From: Aquificales bacterium
Lineage (GTDB): Bacteria > Aquificota > Aquificia > Aquificales > Aquificaceae
Length of the DNA stretch: 21,144 bases
Assembly (NCBI GenBank): GCA_015491275.1
Contig: WFWF01000096.1
Coordinates: forward strand, 1-21,144
Reading direction: 5' to 3'
The notes beneath the pieces are model-generated. The model saw only the letters and a list, made by a program, of their open reading frames with translations. It ran no database searches and was not told where the DNA came from. A program made the translations under genes and the position numbers. Positions 8,441 through 15,230 of this stretch are shown piece after piece (within the stretch, counting starts at the first letter, position 1; each line of letters begins with the position of its first letter).

Positions 8441-8928
8441 AAAAGGTGGAGTTTGTTTTTGACGAAAAAGAAGATTTTGTGGCAAAACTTAAAGAACTTG
8501 TGGATGCGGGTATTAGTCCAAAGGATATAAGGGTTATAACCCCCATTCCAGTTCATGAAGTTGATGAAATACTTGGTACACACCCCCACAAGAGTAAGAT
8601 TAAATACTTTACCCTTGCAGGAGCCCTTGCGGGGTTTACAACGGGATATGCCTTGACCACATATACCCATCTAAGTTGGGAAAATCCTCCTCTCATAGTG
8701 GGAGGTAAACCTTTGGTGGGTGTTTTACCCTTTTTTGTTATAGCCTATGAGCTAACAATACTATTCGGAGGTATAGCTACCTTTATAGGTTTGCTGATTC
8801 TTGCGGGTCTTCCGAGCATTAAAAGGATTATATCTCCTGAGGATTACGGAAATAAGTTCGTCATACAGGTAAAGGGTGAAAGTGTTGAAGAAATAGAGTC
8901 ACTTTTGAAGGCTAAGGAGGAAGCGTAA
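8437..8928 (+). CDS. actD: Alternative complex III subunit ActD (DUF3341)
   Basis: A 163-residue subunit with a soluble N-terminal domain (1-55, containing ISPKDIRVITPIPVHEVDEIL), two hydrophobic helices (about 58-76 and 95-126, the second region long) and a soluble C-terminal tail. This is the usual ActD organisation: a peripheral subunit with one transmembrane hairpin that stabilises ActB-ActC contacts and carries no cofactor. It overlaps actC by 4 bp (ATGA) and touches actF through TAATG, so the three are almost certainly translated from one mRNA. Its function beyond assembly and structure is not known from the sequence. Confidence 0.9.
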   Translation: MKKVEFVFDEKEDFVAKLKELVDAGISPKDIRVITPIPVHEVDEILGTHPHKSKIKYFTLAGALAGFTTGYALTTYTHLSWENPPLIVGGKPLVGVLPFFVIAYELTILFGGIATFIGLLILAGLPSIKRIISPEDYGNKFVIQVKGESVEEIESLLKAKEEA

Positions 8929-9947
8929 TGGGAAGTAAGTCCCTTTGGATAGGTTTCGGTGCGGTGTGGTTTATATTCTTGATAATTGAGCTGATAAAGG
9001 GTGTTGATGGTACGCTTCTTGTGAGTCTATCGTACCTTTCCGCTATAACTCAAGGTGCTATAGCTATAGTTGCCATTGCGGAAACGGTTAGGGGAGGTTG
9101 GATAAAACCTGTTAAGGGGTATCTACTTTCCCTTTATCCTGCGGTCATATTCTCCGTCAGCCTATTCTTTATATTCATGTTCCAACTGGATATTTATCCG
9201 TGGGCGAAGCATCAGGGTCTTTGGCTCAACAAAGGGTTTTATATTTTGAGAAATCTGTTCCTCTATGAGGCTATATGTCTTGCTGCATGGAAATATGCTA
9301 CCGAATCTCTTAAAGAAAGTGATAAAAAATACTTCTGGGCTGTTATATATCTCTTTGCCTTTGTTGCATTTCAGGCAAATATAGGTTATGACTGGTTTAT
9401 GCCCCTTGACTATCCGTGGTACAGCTCACTCTTTGATGCCTATATAACTCTTGAGGCTGTGTATTCCGCCCTTGCCCTGATAGCTATTATCAGATTTATC
9501 ATATATCTTAAGAACGGCGGGAAATTCCCTGAGATATTTAAAAAGACCCAGTGGGATTCTTCAACCATTATGTTCGGATTCAGCTTTTTATGGGGCTATT
9601 TCCTCTACTCCCAAGTTCTTATAATATGGTACGGAAACCTTTATGAGGAGTTCCATTACTTTCTGAAAAGGCTTGAACATTTCCCCGTAGGTACATACCT
9701 CATACCTATCCTACTGTTGGCTATTCCATGGATCAGTCTCCTTTTCAGAAAGATTAAACTTACACCTTATCTAATGGTTGTCATAGCGGGTATTGTTCTC
9801 TTCGGGCTGTTCCTTGAAAGGATAGTTATAGTGGGTTCTGTAGCCCATGTAAACATATTTGTTGCTGTTATAGAAGTAGCCCTTATCTGGTTTGTGATAT
9901 ACTTTACTATAAAAAACAGGAGGGATGCTGTTGCCACAACAAGCTAA
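8928..9947 (+). CDS. actF: Alternative complex III subunit ActF, second NrfD-like membrane subunit
   Basis: A 339-residue integral membrane protein with about nine or ten hydrophobic helices. It contains the ActF-type segments NIGYDWFMPLDYPWYSSLFD (151-170) and SFLWGYFLYSQVLIIWYGNL (219-238, with EE following). ActF is the distant paralogue of ActC and forms the other half of the membrane domain. The protein is shorter than I recall for the Rhodothermus form (about 400 residues), mainly because the N-terminus and loops are compact. The start codon overlaps the actD stop by one base. Normally a monoheme lipoprotein gene, actE, lies between actD and actF; here there is none, and a small soluble-type cytochrome follows instead. 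Confidence 0.88.
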   Translation: MGSKSLWIGFGAVWFIFLIIELIKGVDGTLLVSLSYLSAITQGAIAIVAIAETVRGGWIKPVKGYLLSLYPAVIFSVSLFFIFMFQLDIYPWAKHQGLWLNKGFYILRNLFLYEAICLAAWKYATESLKESDKKYFWAVIYLFAFVAFQANIGYDWFMPLDYPWYSSLFDAYITLEAVYSALALIAIIRFIIYLKNGGKFPEIFKKTQWDSSTIMFGFSFLWGYFLYSQVLIIWYGNLYEEFHYFLKRLEHFPVGTYLIPILLLAIPWISLLFRKIKLTPYLMVVIAGIVLFGLFLERIVIVGSVAHVNIFVAVIEVALIWFVIYFTIKNRRDAVATTS

Positions 9948-9957
9948 GATTTCAATA

Positions 9958-9966
9958 TGCTATAAT
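9958..9966 (+). promoter_or_regulatory. Extended -10 promoter of the cytochrome c-552 gene
   Basis: TGC-TATAAT matches the extended -10 element (TGnTATAAT) exactly. No good -35 hexamer exists at the normal spacing, which is typical of extended -10 promoters. Initiation would be near 9973. The element lies just after the actF stop, so the cytochrome can be made independently of the sigma54-driven operon. Confidence 0.6.
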
Positions 9967-9967
9967 G

Positions 9968-9979
9968 TTGAATATTCAA
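9968..9979. promoter_or_regulatory. Perfect 12-bp palindrome over the predicted start site of the cytochrome c-552 gene
   Basis: TTGAAT-ATTCAA reads the same on both strands and is centred on the predicted transcription start (about 9973). A further TTCAA at 9951-9955 lies on the other side of the -10 box. A repressor-type operator is possible. Its short length and AT-richness mean chance is not excluded. Confidence 0.35.
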
Positions 9980-10001
9980 TATCCCAAAGGAGGTGGGTAG
10001 T

Positions 10002-10316
10002 ATGAAGAAGTTAGCCTTACTTGCTTTAATCGGCTTTGCCGGCATGTCCTTTGCCATATCTTCCAAGGCGGAAGCGGAAGCATTTATTAAGAAGAACGGG
10101 TGTGTAGCATGCCATGATTTTAATGTGAAAAAGATAGGACCTTCTTTTAAGGACATAGCCGCGAAATATAAGGGTCAAGCGGGTGCTGTTGACAAGCTTG
10201 TAGAGAAAGTAAAGAAAGGTGGTTCTGGTGTGTGGGGATCCACACCCATGCCTCCTCAGGCTGTACCCGCGGATCAAGAAAAGGCATTTATTGAGTGGGT
10301 TCTCAGTAACCTCTGA
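10002..10316 (+). CDS. Periplasmic monoheme cytochrome c (c-552/c8 type), electron donor to the oxidase
   Basis: A 104-residue precursor: an 18-residue signal peptide (MKKLALLALIGFAGMSFA) followed by a mature protein of about 86 residues. Heme attachment is CVACH (C34, C37, H38) and the distal ligand is M83 in WGSTPMPPQ. The spacing, KKIGPSF, and KKGGSGVWGS before PMPPQ closely match Hydrogenobacter thermophilus cytochrome c-552 as I recall it. Such proteins shuttle electrons between complex III and terminal oxidases. I chose ATG 10002 because AAGGAGG (9987-9993) sits at the right distance from it; the in-frame GTG at 9993 overlaps that site and would spoil the signal peptide. The gene lies between the ACIII and cox operons with its own promoter and terminator, in the place where an ActE function might be needed. 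Confidence 0.93.
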   Translation: MKKLALLALIGFAGMSFAISSKAEAEAFIKKNGCVACHDFNVKKIGPSFKDIAAKYKGQAGAVDKLVEKVKKGGSGVWGSTPMPPQAVPADQEKAFIEWVLSNL

Positions 10317-10333
10317 TCTGATGACAAACTCTG

Positions 10334-10356
10334 CCCCGCCCTCGGGCGGGGTTTTT
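10334..10356 (+). terminator. Rho-independent terminator after cytochrome c-552
   Basis: CCCCGCCC (10334-10341), a TC loop, GGGCGGGG (10344-10351), then TTTTT. This is a perfect 8-bp GC-rich stem followed by a U run, 17 bp after the stop codon. The loop of two bases would open to four in practice. Confidence 0.9.
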
Positions 10357-10357
10357 A

Positions 10358-10363
10358 TATAAT
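10358..10363 (+). promoter_or_regulatory. Possible -10 box of the thioredoxin-like gene (leaderless arrangement)
   Basis: TATAAT ends 7 nt before the GTG start at 10371, so a transcript would begin at or next to the start codon. There is no Shine-Dalgarno sequence at normal spacing. The expected -35 position falls inside the GC-rich terminator stem and has no match, and the hexamer sits in the AT-rich tail of the terminator, so the call is tentative. Confidence 0.4.
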
Positions 10364-10370
10364 CTAAGGT

Positions 10371-10874
10371 GTGGGGAAATTTCTGCCTTATTTATTGTTG
10401 GTTTTGGCTATAGGGGTTCTCTCTTATTTATATTTTTCATCCGATGGATCATATACATCCCCCGATATAAATGAAATCCCCCTTGTTGAAATTGAAACCA
10501 TAACGGGTCAAAAACTAAACATAGGCAGTCTGAAGGGCAACGTTATCCTTATAAATTTCTGGGCTACATGGTGCCCTCCCTGTAGGGAAGAGATGCCTTA
10601 CTTTGAAAGAATCTATAGAAAGTACAAAGATAAGGAGTTTACCATAATCGCTGTAAGTGTTGATGCGAATGAAAACTTCGTTAAGGATTTTGTAAAGGAG
10701 TACGATATCTCTTTTCCCGTATCCGTGGATAAAGATGGATTGTCTGACTTGTACGGTGTTTCTTCCTTGCCCATGTCCTTTCTGTATGATAAAAGCGGTA
10801 AATTGGTAAAAAAGAAAATAGGTGTGTATTTTTCCCTTGAAGAGGATTTAAAAAAACTTTTAAGCTTGCATTGA
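10371..10874 (+). CDS. Membrane-anchored thioredoxin-like protein (TlpA/ResA family)
   Basis: A 167-residue protein with an N-terminal hydrophobic anchor (about 4-22) and a periplasmic thioredoxin-fold domain. The active site is WCPPC (C68, C71) within NFWATWCPPCREEMPYF, and the cis-proline is P134 in SSLPMSF, both standard for TlpA/ResA/CcmG. These proteins reduce disulfides outside the cytoplasmic membrane, either in apocytochrome c before heme attachment or in the CuA-site cysteines and SCO proteins. The position between a cytochrome c gene and coxC-sco-coxB fits both roles. The start is a GTG with no ribosome binding site; a TATAAT lies 7 nt upstream. The choice between ResA and TlpA cannot be made here. 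Confidence 0.88.
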   Translation: MGKFLPYLLLVLAIGVLSYLYFSSDGSYTSPDINEIPLVEIETITGQKLNIGSLKGNVILINFWATWCPPCREEMPYFERIYRKYKDKEFTIIAVSVDANENFVKDFVKEYDISFPVSVDKDGLSDLYGVSSLPMSFLYDKSGKLVKKKIGVYFSLEEDLKKLLSLH

Positions 10875-10896
10875 CAGATTTTTTATCTTGTATAAT
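10871..10896 (+). promoter_or_regulatory. Candidate promoter of the coxC-sco-coxB-coxA operon
   Basis: A perfect TTGACA (10871-10876, overlapping the preceding stop codon) and a perfect TATAAT (10891-10896) are separated by only 14 nt, shorter than the usual 16-18. If the -10 is shifted to TAATAG (10893-10898) the spacer is 16 but the match is poorer. The leader to coxC would be about 35 nt with a strong AAGGAGG at 10924-10930. The short spacer may mean a weak or activated promoter. Confidence 0.55.
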
Positions 10897-10938
10897 AGTT
10901 TTTCAGATTGGTTTTAAATTTTTAAGGAGGGATGAGCT

Positions 10939-11730
10939 ATGGCGCATGAAGAGGTCCACCACGGTCACCATGAGGTGAGCGTATGGCCCGTTGGAGTAGG
11001 GCTGGGTGCATTGTTTGCTGTTCTTGCCTTTACTGCATTTTTTCAATGGCAGATGCCTTTTCTGGCTGTTATTTTCGCAGGCTTGACGGTTGTTACTCTT
11101 CTCGGAGGACTTGCAGGCTGGGCTAACGAGTTTTTCACCACGGGTCATGATGAAAAACACGGAAGGTTAGCAATAGTTTTCTTCGTGGGTTCTGAGATCA
11201 TCGTATTCGGAACCATGTTTGCTGCTTTTTGGAGGGCATGGGTATTTAACGCTCATGAGTGGGCAAATTGGGTACCTCACGAGATGAATCTAATTATGCC
11301 CGTTATCCTTACCTTAATACTGTGGGCATCAAGCGGAGCCATAGTCTTGGCAGAAAAAGCTATAGAGCACGGAAATGTTGGAGCTTATAACAAGTGGCTT
11401 CTTATTACAATAATCTTGGGTACATTATTCGTAGTCTTGCACGTTATGGAATGGTTCCACTTATGGGAATCTGGTTTTACTCTTTCTACTAACATGTACG
11501 GTACCGCATTTTACATGCTTACGGGCTTTCACACATCGCACGTTTTGGTGGGACTTATAGCTATGCTCTATCTTCTTTGGATAGGTCTCAGTGGTAAGAT
11601 TGATGAGACCAAAACAACCGCGGTTGTGGCAACAGGATTTTATTGGCACTTCGTTGATGTTGTATGGATGTTCGTTGCCACAAATGCGTACTTTGTAGGA
11701 TCAATACCTGCGTTAACCGGAGGACACTAA
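10939..11730 (+). CDS. coxC: Cytochrome c oxidase subunit III
   Basis: A 263-residue membrane protein with seven hydrophobic helices, the full-length form of subunit III. Diagnostic segments are GSEIIVFGTMFAAFWRA (77-93), the helix V-VI region GTAFYMLTGFHTSHVLVG (about 188-205) and YWHFVDVVWMFVATNAYF (about 230-247). Subunit III contains no redox centre; it stabilises subunit I and helps to keep proton uptake through the D-channel going during turnover. The N-terminal tail is rich in histidine (HEEVHHGHHE), which is unusual and could bind copper, though this is speculation. A strong AAGGAGG lies 8 nt before the ATG. It heads the cox operon, an order (III-SCO-II-I) that differs from the common II-I-III. 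Confidence 0.95.
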   Translation: MAHEEVHHGHHEVSVWPVGVGLGALFAVLAFTAFFQWQMPFLAVIFAGLTVVTLLGGLAGWANEFFTTGHDEKHGRLAIVFFVGSEIIVFGTMFAAFWRAWVFNAHEWANWVPHEMNLIMPVILTLILWASSGAIVLAEKAIEHGNVGAYNKWLLITIILGTLFVVLHVMEWFHLWESGFTLSTNMYGTAFYMLTGFHTSHVLVGLIAMLYLLWIGLSGKIDETKTTAVVATGFYWHFVDVVWMFVATNAYFVGSIPALTGGH

Positions 11731-11748
11731 TAGTTAAGGGTTGAAATC

Positions 11749-12543
11749 ATGAGAGGGGTGTTTCTTCTAATATTTATTGCCTTATCCCTTGTTTGGGCGG
11801 TTAACACCCCTCTTGGTGTACCTCAGGATGAGGATAGTAGCTTTGATGTTTCCATACTTAAGATAAACGAAGGTGAACATCTGGGTAAGGAACTTCCCAA
11901 TGTGTATGTTACTCTCGGAGAGGGAACAGTAAGGAAATTGTGGGATATAATAGGTGAGGAACCCGCCATTGTAGTTTTTGCCTACTATACCTGCGACGCT
12001 TCCTGTCCGGTGTTGGCTGGTAATATCTCAAAGGCTCTTGAATCAATAAAGGATAGGGACTTTACCCTTATAACCTTGTCCTTTGATGAAAAGGATACTC
12101 TCCAAACTATGAAGGCTTTTAAAGAGAAGCTCAATTATATTCCCGATAACTGGGTATTCGGACTACTTTCAAAGGAAGATATCAGGCGGATTACCGAAGG
12201 TACGGGTTTTCGTTTCTTTTACTCGGTGAAAGACAAAGCCTTCGTCCATCCCAATGTTCTTATATTCATATCACCCGATAAGAGAATAGTCAGATATGTT
12301 TACGGGGTAAAGCCCGATCCCAAAACTGTAAGAATAGCCCTTGCGGAAGCTAACACGGGTGAGCTGAAAATAAATGAGGTGGTAGATCTTGTTTACCTTG
12401 CATGCTTTAGCTACAATTCAAAGAAGGGATCCTACATGCTGAATCCGGTTATGATATTGGGCGGAGTAGGTTTTATACTTCTCGGCTCAACTCTGTTGCT
12501 CAGTGCTTTTTATGGTAAACTTTATGGAAGGAAGGAGGTGTAA
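11749..12543 (+). CDS. SCO1/SenC-family copper chaperone for the CuA site
   Basis: A 264-residue protein: N-terminal signal or anchor (about 3-18), a thioredoxin-fold SCO domain (about 45-200), and a C-terminal hydrophobic helix (about 235-257) that anchors the product from the other end. The copper-binding set is complete: C82 and C86 in YYTCDASC and H167 in FVHPNV. SCO proteins deliver copper to, or reduce the cysteines of, CuA in subunit II, so its place between coxC and coxB is functional. A further cysteine (C135-equivalent region absent; C near residue 219 in YLACFSYN) lies in the region between domain and anchor and is not part of the metal site. Stop and the next start are separated by 3 bp, with AGGAGGTG overlapping the stop region. 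Confidence 0.93.
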   Translation: MRGVFLLIFIALSLVWAVNTPLGVPQDEDSSFDVSILKINEGEHLGKELPNVYVTLGEGTVRKLWDIIGEEPAIVVFAYYTCDASCPVLAGNISKALESIKDRDFTLITLSFDEKDTLQTMKAFKEKLNYIPDNWVFGLLSKEDIRRITEGTGFRFFYSVKDKAFVHPNVLIFISPDKRIVRYVYGVKPDPKTVRIALAEANTGELKINEVVDLVYLACFSYNSKKGSYMLNPVMILGGVGFILLGSTLLLSAFYGKLYGRKEV

Positions 12544-12546
12544 GTT

Positions 12547-13404
12547 ATGGCTGCTATACTGGTTATAGTTTATTTTGCGATAACCACCTTGGTTATGATA
12601 GTGGGTCATCAGCCCATCCTTGAGGGTTATGAAGTGGCAAAAGCCACAGGGGCTGAACCTGGTCTCCAGTGGTACTGGGGATTTAGGAATGTTTTTTATG
12701 TTGTTATGCTTTATTTCTTCGTTATAGCCATACCCTTTGTTGTGTTTACCCTCATTTACCAATACAGGAAGGGGGAAAGGGAAGAAGGTGAACACGCTTC
12801 CAAACCCTGGGGAGCTGTTGAAAACGGACTCTTGATAGCATGGGCTGTTGCGGTTTTCGCGGGTGATATTTTCTTAGACTTCGTTTCCGAGACAGTTTTT
12901 GAGAAGCAGAAGGAAATACCAGAAAATGCTATGGAAATTAAGGTTACTGGATCTATGTGGATGTGGCAGTTTGAGTATCCTAACGGTAAGTCCCTTTTCT
13001 CCTTCTATAATCCTGCCACGGATAAGTTTGAAAACTTTGAAGGCGGGTTTATAGTTCCTGCGGGTGTGCCCATTAAGCTTGCCATGAAGTCAACGGATGT
13101 CATACATGCTTTCTATCTCTGGCCTCCTATTAACAAGCTTCAGGATCTGTATCCGGGCAGGATAACCTACCAATGGTTTAAGGTTGATGCGCCCGGAGAG
13201 TATTTGGTATCTTGTAGGGAGTACTGCGGTACTAATCATGCGTACATGCTTGCAAAAATATGGGTTGTTCCTAAGGAAGAATTTGAACAGTGGTACAACG
13301 GTCAGATTGCGGAAGCGGATCTTAAGAAGAAGTATTCAACCAAAAAGTGGTACACAAAGCAGGCAAAGGCTGGTAATATAGAATTAGCTAAGGTAAATAA
13401 TTAA
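12547..13404 (+). CDS. coxB: Cytochrome c oxidase subunit II (CuA-binding)
   Basis: A 285-residue protein with a periplasmic cupredoxin domain that takes electrons from cytochrome c. All CuA ligands are present: H187 (DVIHAFYLW), C223, E225, C227, H231 and M234 in SCREYCGTNHAYM. The aromatic segment leading electrons to heme a is TGSMWMWQFEYP (134-145). There are three hydrophobic helices (about 2-20, 48-71, 94-113); the usual form has two plus a cleaved signal. With the N-terminus inside, three helices place CuA outside, so an uncleaved first helix is consistent. No cytochrome c domain follows the CuA domain (the tail is Lys-rich and short), so the oxidase is aa3 and not caa3. Start: ATG with AGGAGGTG upstream. 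Confidence 0.95.
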   Translation: MAAILVIVYFAITTLVMIVGHQPILEGYEVAKATGAEPGLQWYWGFRNVFYVVMLYFFVIAIPFVVFTLIYQYRKGEREEGEHASKPWGAVENGLLIAWAVAVFAGDIFLDFVSETVFEKQKEIPENAMEIKVTGSMWMWQFEYPNGKSLFSFYNPATDKFENFEGGFIVPAGVPIKLAMKSTDVIHAFYLWPPINKLQDLYPGRITYQWFKVDAPGEYLVSCREYCGTNHAYMLAKIWVVPKEEFEQWYNGQIAEADLKKKYSTKKWYTKQAKAGNIELAKVNN

Positions 13405-13418
13405 GGAGGTGTAATATC

Positions 13419-15029
13419 ATGAGGGAAGCTATCCCTACAGGGGTGCCTTATTTCGGAGCGTCCCTGAAGGAATGGATATTTACAACGGATCATAAAAAGA
13501 TAGGCATTCTGTATCTCGTTACAAGTATCCTTTACTTTGTTGTTGGTGGTCTCTTTGCCCTCGGAATGAGGCTTGAGTTGACAAATCCAGGTCTCCAATT
13601 CTGGAGCCCAGAGTTTTATAATTACCTCCTTACGGGTCATGGTGCAATAATGCTACTGTGGTGGGCAATAGGTGCACCTACAGGAGGATTCGGTAACTTC
13701 TTGCTTCCTTTAATGGTAGGTGCAAGGGATGTTGCCTTCCCCAGGTTGAACGCCCTTAGCTGGTGGGCATACTTCGGTGCGAGTGTTCTTGTCCTTATAA
13801 CCCTTATACCCGGTAACCATATAAAGATGATGTGGACGGGATATCCTCCCTATGCCCTCAACAATGATGCAGGAAATCTCGCCCTTTATGTCTTCATAAT
13901 CCACCTTCTCGGAGTATCTTCCATAGCTGGTGCTGTTAACTTCCTTACAACAGTTATAAGGATGAGGGCTAAAGGGCAGTCTTACTGGAAACTGCCTATA
14001 TTTGTGCACTCAATAATAACCGCCAATGTTATACAGATCCTTGGTGTACCTTCACTTGCGGGTGCTGTTACAATGGATCTTTTTGACAAGTATCTTGGTA
14101 CCGCCTTCTTTGATCCTGCAAGGGGTGGAGATCCGCTCCTCTATCAGCATGTATTCTGGTTCTACTCGCATCCTGCGGTTTATGTTATGCTCTTGCCTCC
14201 CGTTGCAATAGCGGGTGAAGTTATATCCGCTATGGCTAAGAACAGGTTCTTCGGGTACAAAGCCTATGTCATAGCCCAGTGGGGAGTTGTTGTATTAGGG
14301 TTCATAGTTTGGACACATCACATGTTTGTTACCGCAGCCGCAGACTGGATAAAGATTATACAGTCCATAACCACCATGATGATAACTGTCCCCGTAGGTG
14401 TTATAGTTCTGGCGTCAACACTTACACTGTTCAAAGGTGCGCTTAAGTTTAATACCGCCACATGGTTCGCCCTCGGTACAATATTCATGATTCTTCCTGG
14501 AGGTTTGACAGGAATACCGAACGGTATGCTCGGTATAGATTACGGTCTTTCCGATTCTTACTGGATTGCAGGTCACTTCCATTTTGTTCTTGCAATGATA
14601 ATCACCTTCGGAATATTTGCGGGTCTTTACTACTGGTTCCCCAAGTTTACGGGAAGATTCGCTTACTCTGATGGTCTTGGAAATGCTGGATTCTTCATAA
14701 TGTTCGTGGGTGCAATGCTTATATTTGGCATGCAGCTTATAGCAGGTCTTCACGGTATGCCCAGAAGATATGTTGACTATCCCCCTATTCCTGAGCTTGT
14801 AAGTGCGCATAATTGGATGACAGTGGGAGCTTTTTTATTTGCATTGGGTGTACTTATATCCTTCCTTAACCTCATACTCGGTATGACCAAGGGTGAAAAG
14901 GCGGATGCAAATCCTTGGGGTTCACCTTCCCTTGAATGGTGGACAGGTTCACCTCCTCCTCCTCACAACTTTGATAAGCTTCCCGAGGTTGACGAAGATT
15001 GGCACCCATATAATTACAAGAAGGCTTAA
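13419..15029 (+). CDS. coxA: Cytochrome c oxidase subunit I, A2-type with an unusual K-channel region
   Basis: A 536-residue catalytic subunit with twelve hydrophobic helices that reduces O2 at heme a3-CuB. The ligands are all present: H74 (TGHGAIM) and H388 for heme a, H386 for heme a3 (AGHFHFV), H251, H300 and H301 for CuB, and cross-link Y255 in YSHPAVY. The Y249-S250 pair in place of the usual glutamate marks the A2 type. D-channel residues N93, D104 and N111 (FGNFLLP, GARDVAFPRLN) are kept. In contrast, the K-channel lysine of the PTGxKVF motif is isoleucine (I329 in TVPVGVIVL), the adjacent threonine is V326 and the helix VI serine is G266. ATG with GGAGG upstream. It ends the cox operon before a strong terminator. 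Confidence 0.96.
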   Translation: MREAIPTGVPYFGASLKEWIFTTDHKKIGILYLVTSILYFVVGGLFALGMRLELTNPGLQFWSPEFYNYLLTGHGAIMLLWWAIGAPTGGFGNFLLPLMVGARDVAFPRLNALSWWAYFGASVLVLITLIPGNHIKMMWTGYPPYALNNDAGNLALYVFIIHLLGVSSIAGAVNFLTTVIRMRAKGQSYWKLPIFVHSIITANVIQILGVPSLAGAVTMDLFDKYLGTAFFDPARGGDPLLYQHVFWFYSHPAVYVMLLPPVAIAGEVISAMAKNRFFGYKAYVIAQWGVVVLGFIVWTHHMFVTAAADWIKIIQSITTMMITVPVGVIVLASTLTLFKGALKFNTATWFALGTIFMILPGGLTGIPNGMLGIDYGLSDSYWIAGHFHFVLAMIITFGIFAGLYYWFPKFTGRFAYSDGLGNAGFFIMFVGAMLIFGMQLIAGLHGMPRRYVDYPPIPELVSAHNWMTVGAFLFALGVLISFLNLILGMTKGEKADANPWGSPSLEWWTGSPPPPHNFDKLPEVDEDWHPYNYKKA

Positions 15030-15052
15030 CCGGAGTATTAAATATGTGGTTG

Positions 15053-15082
15053 AAACCGCCCCTTAAAAGGGGCGGTTTTTTT
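15053..15082 (+). terminator. Rho-independent terminator after coxA
   Basis: AAACCGCCCCTT (15053-15064) and AAGGGGCGGTTT (15067-15078) form a 12-bp perfect stem with the two central A bases in the loop, followed by more T (to 15082). It lies about 24 bp after the coxA stop and separates the oxidase genes from the heme A genes. A flanking A run makes it look bidirectional, but no gene faces it. Confidence 0.92.
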
Positions 15083-15101
15083 ATTTTAAGGGGGTGATGG
15101 A

Positions 15102-15230
15102 ATGGATAAAGAAAAGCAGAAAGCTGACAGGATAACTAAGCTCATAGGTTATTCTCTGTTGATGTTTGTATTCCTTTCCTATATACTATGGATAATAACC
15201 ACCTATCTGAAGAGGAGAGGTATGTTATGA
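15102..15230 (+). CDS. Small single-helix membrane protein (42 residues) upstream of ctaA
   Basis: Codons run from ATG 15102 to TGA 15228-15230. The product begins with a charged MDKEKQKADR stretch, has one hydrophobic helix (about 15-34: GYSLLMFVFLSYILWIITT) and ends in KRRGML. A strong AAGGGGGTG precedes it at the right distance, and its stop forms an ATGA overlap with ctaA, so it is probably translated and coupled to ctaA. I do not recognise a family. Tiny single-helix proteins are often accessory subunits or assembly factors of respiratory oxidases (CcoS/CcoQ-like or subunit IV-like), so this is the leading inference from its position. The in-frame alternatives are limited; ATG 15097 is out of frame. 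Confidence 0.72.
   Translation: MDKEKQKADRITKLIGYSLLMFVFLSYILWIITTYLKRRGML

Noticed and set aside
9931..9966. TTGCCA (9931-9936) as -35 for the c-552 promoter
   Set aside because: The spacer to TATAAT would be 24 nt, far too long; the extended -10 explains the promoter better.
9993..10001. GTG start for cytochrome c-552
   Set aside because: The GTG is part of the AAGGAGGTG ribosome binding site; ATG 10002 gives a normal signal peptide.
12547..13404. caa3-type subunit II with fused cytochrome c
   Set aside because: No CXXCH motif occurs after the CuA domain; the C-terminal tail is short and Lys-rich.
15050..15087. TTGAAA plus TTATTT as a promoter for the 42-residue gene and ctaA
   Set aside because: The spacing is about 26 nt and spans the terminator stem; no convincing promoter is seen, so partial read-through or an unseen promoter type must drive the heme A genes.
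15188..15226. Longer N-terminus for heme A synthase beginning at ATG 15188
   Set aside because: It would add 13 polar residues in front of the first helix and lies within the 42-residue gene; ATG 15227 has the ribosome binding site and the ATGA overlap.
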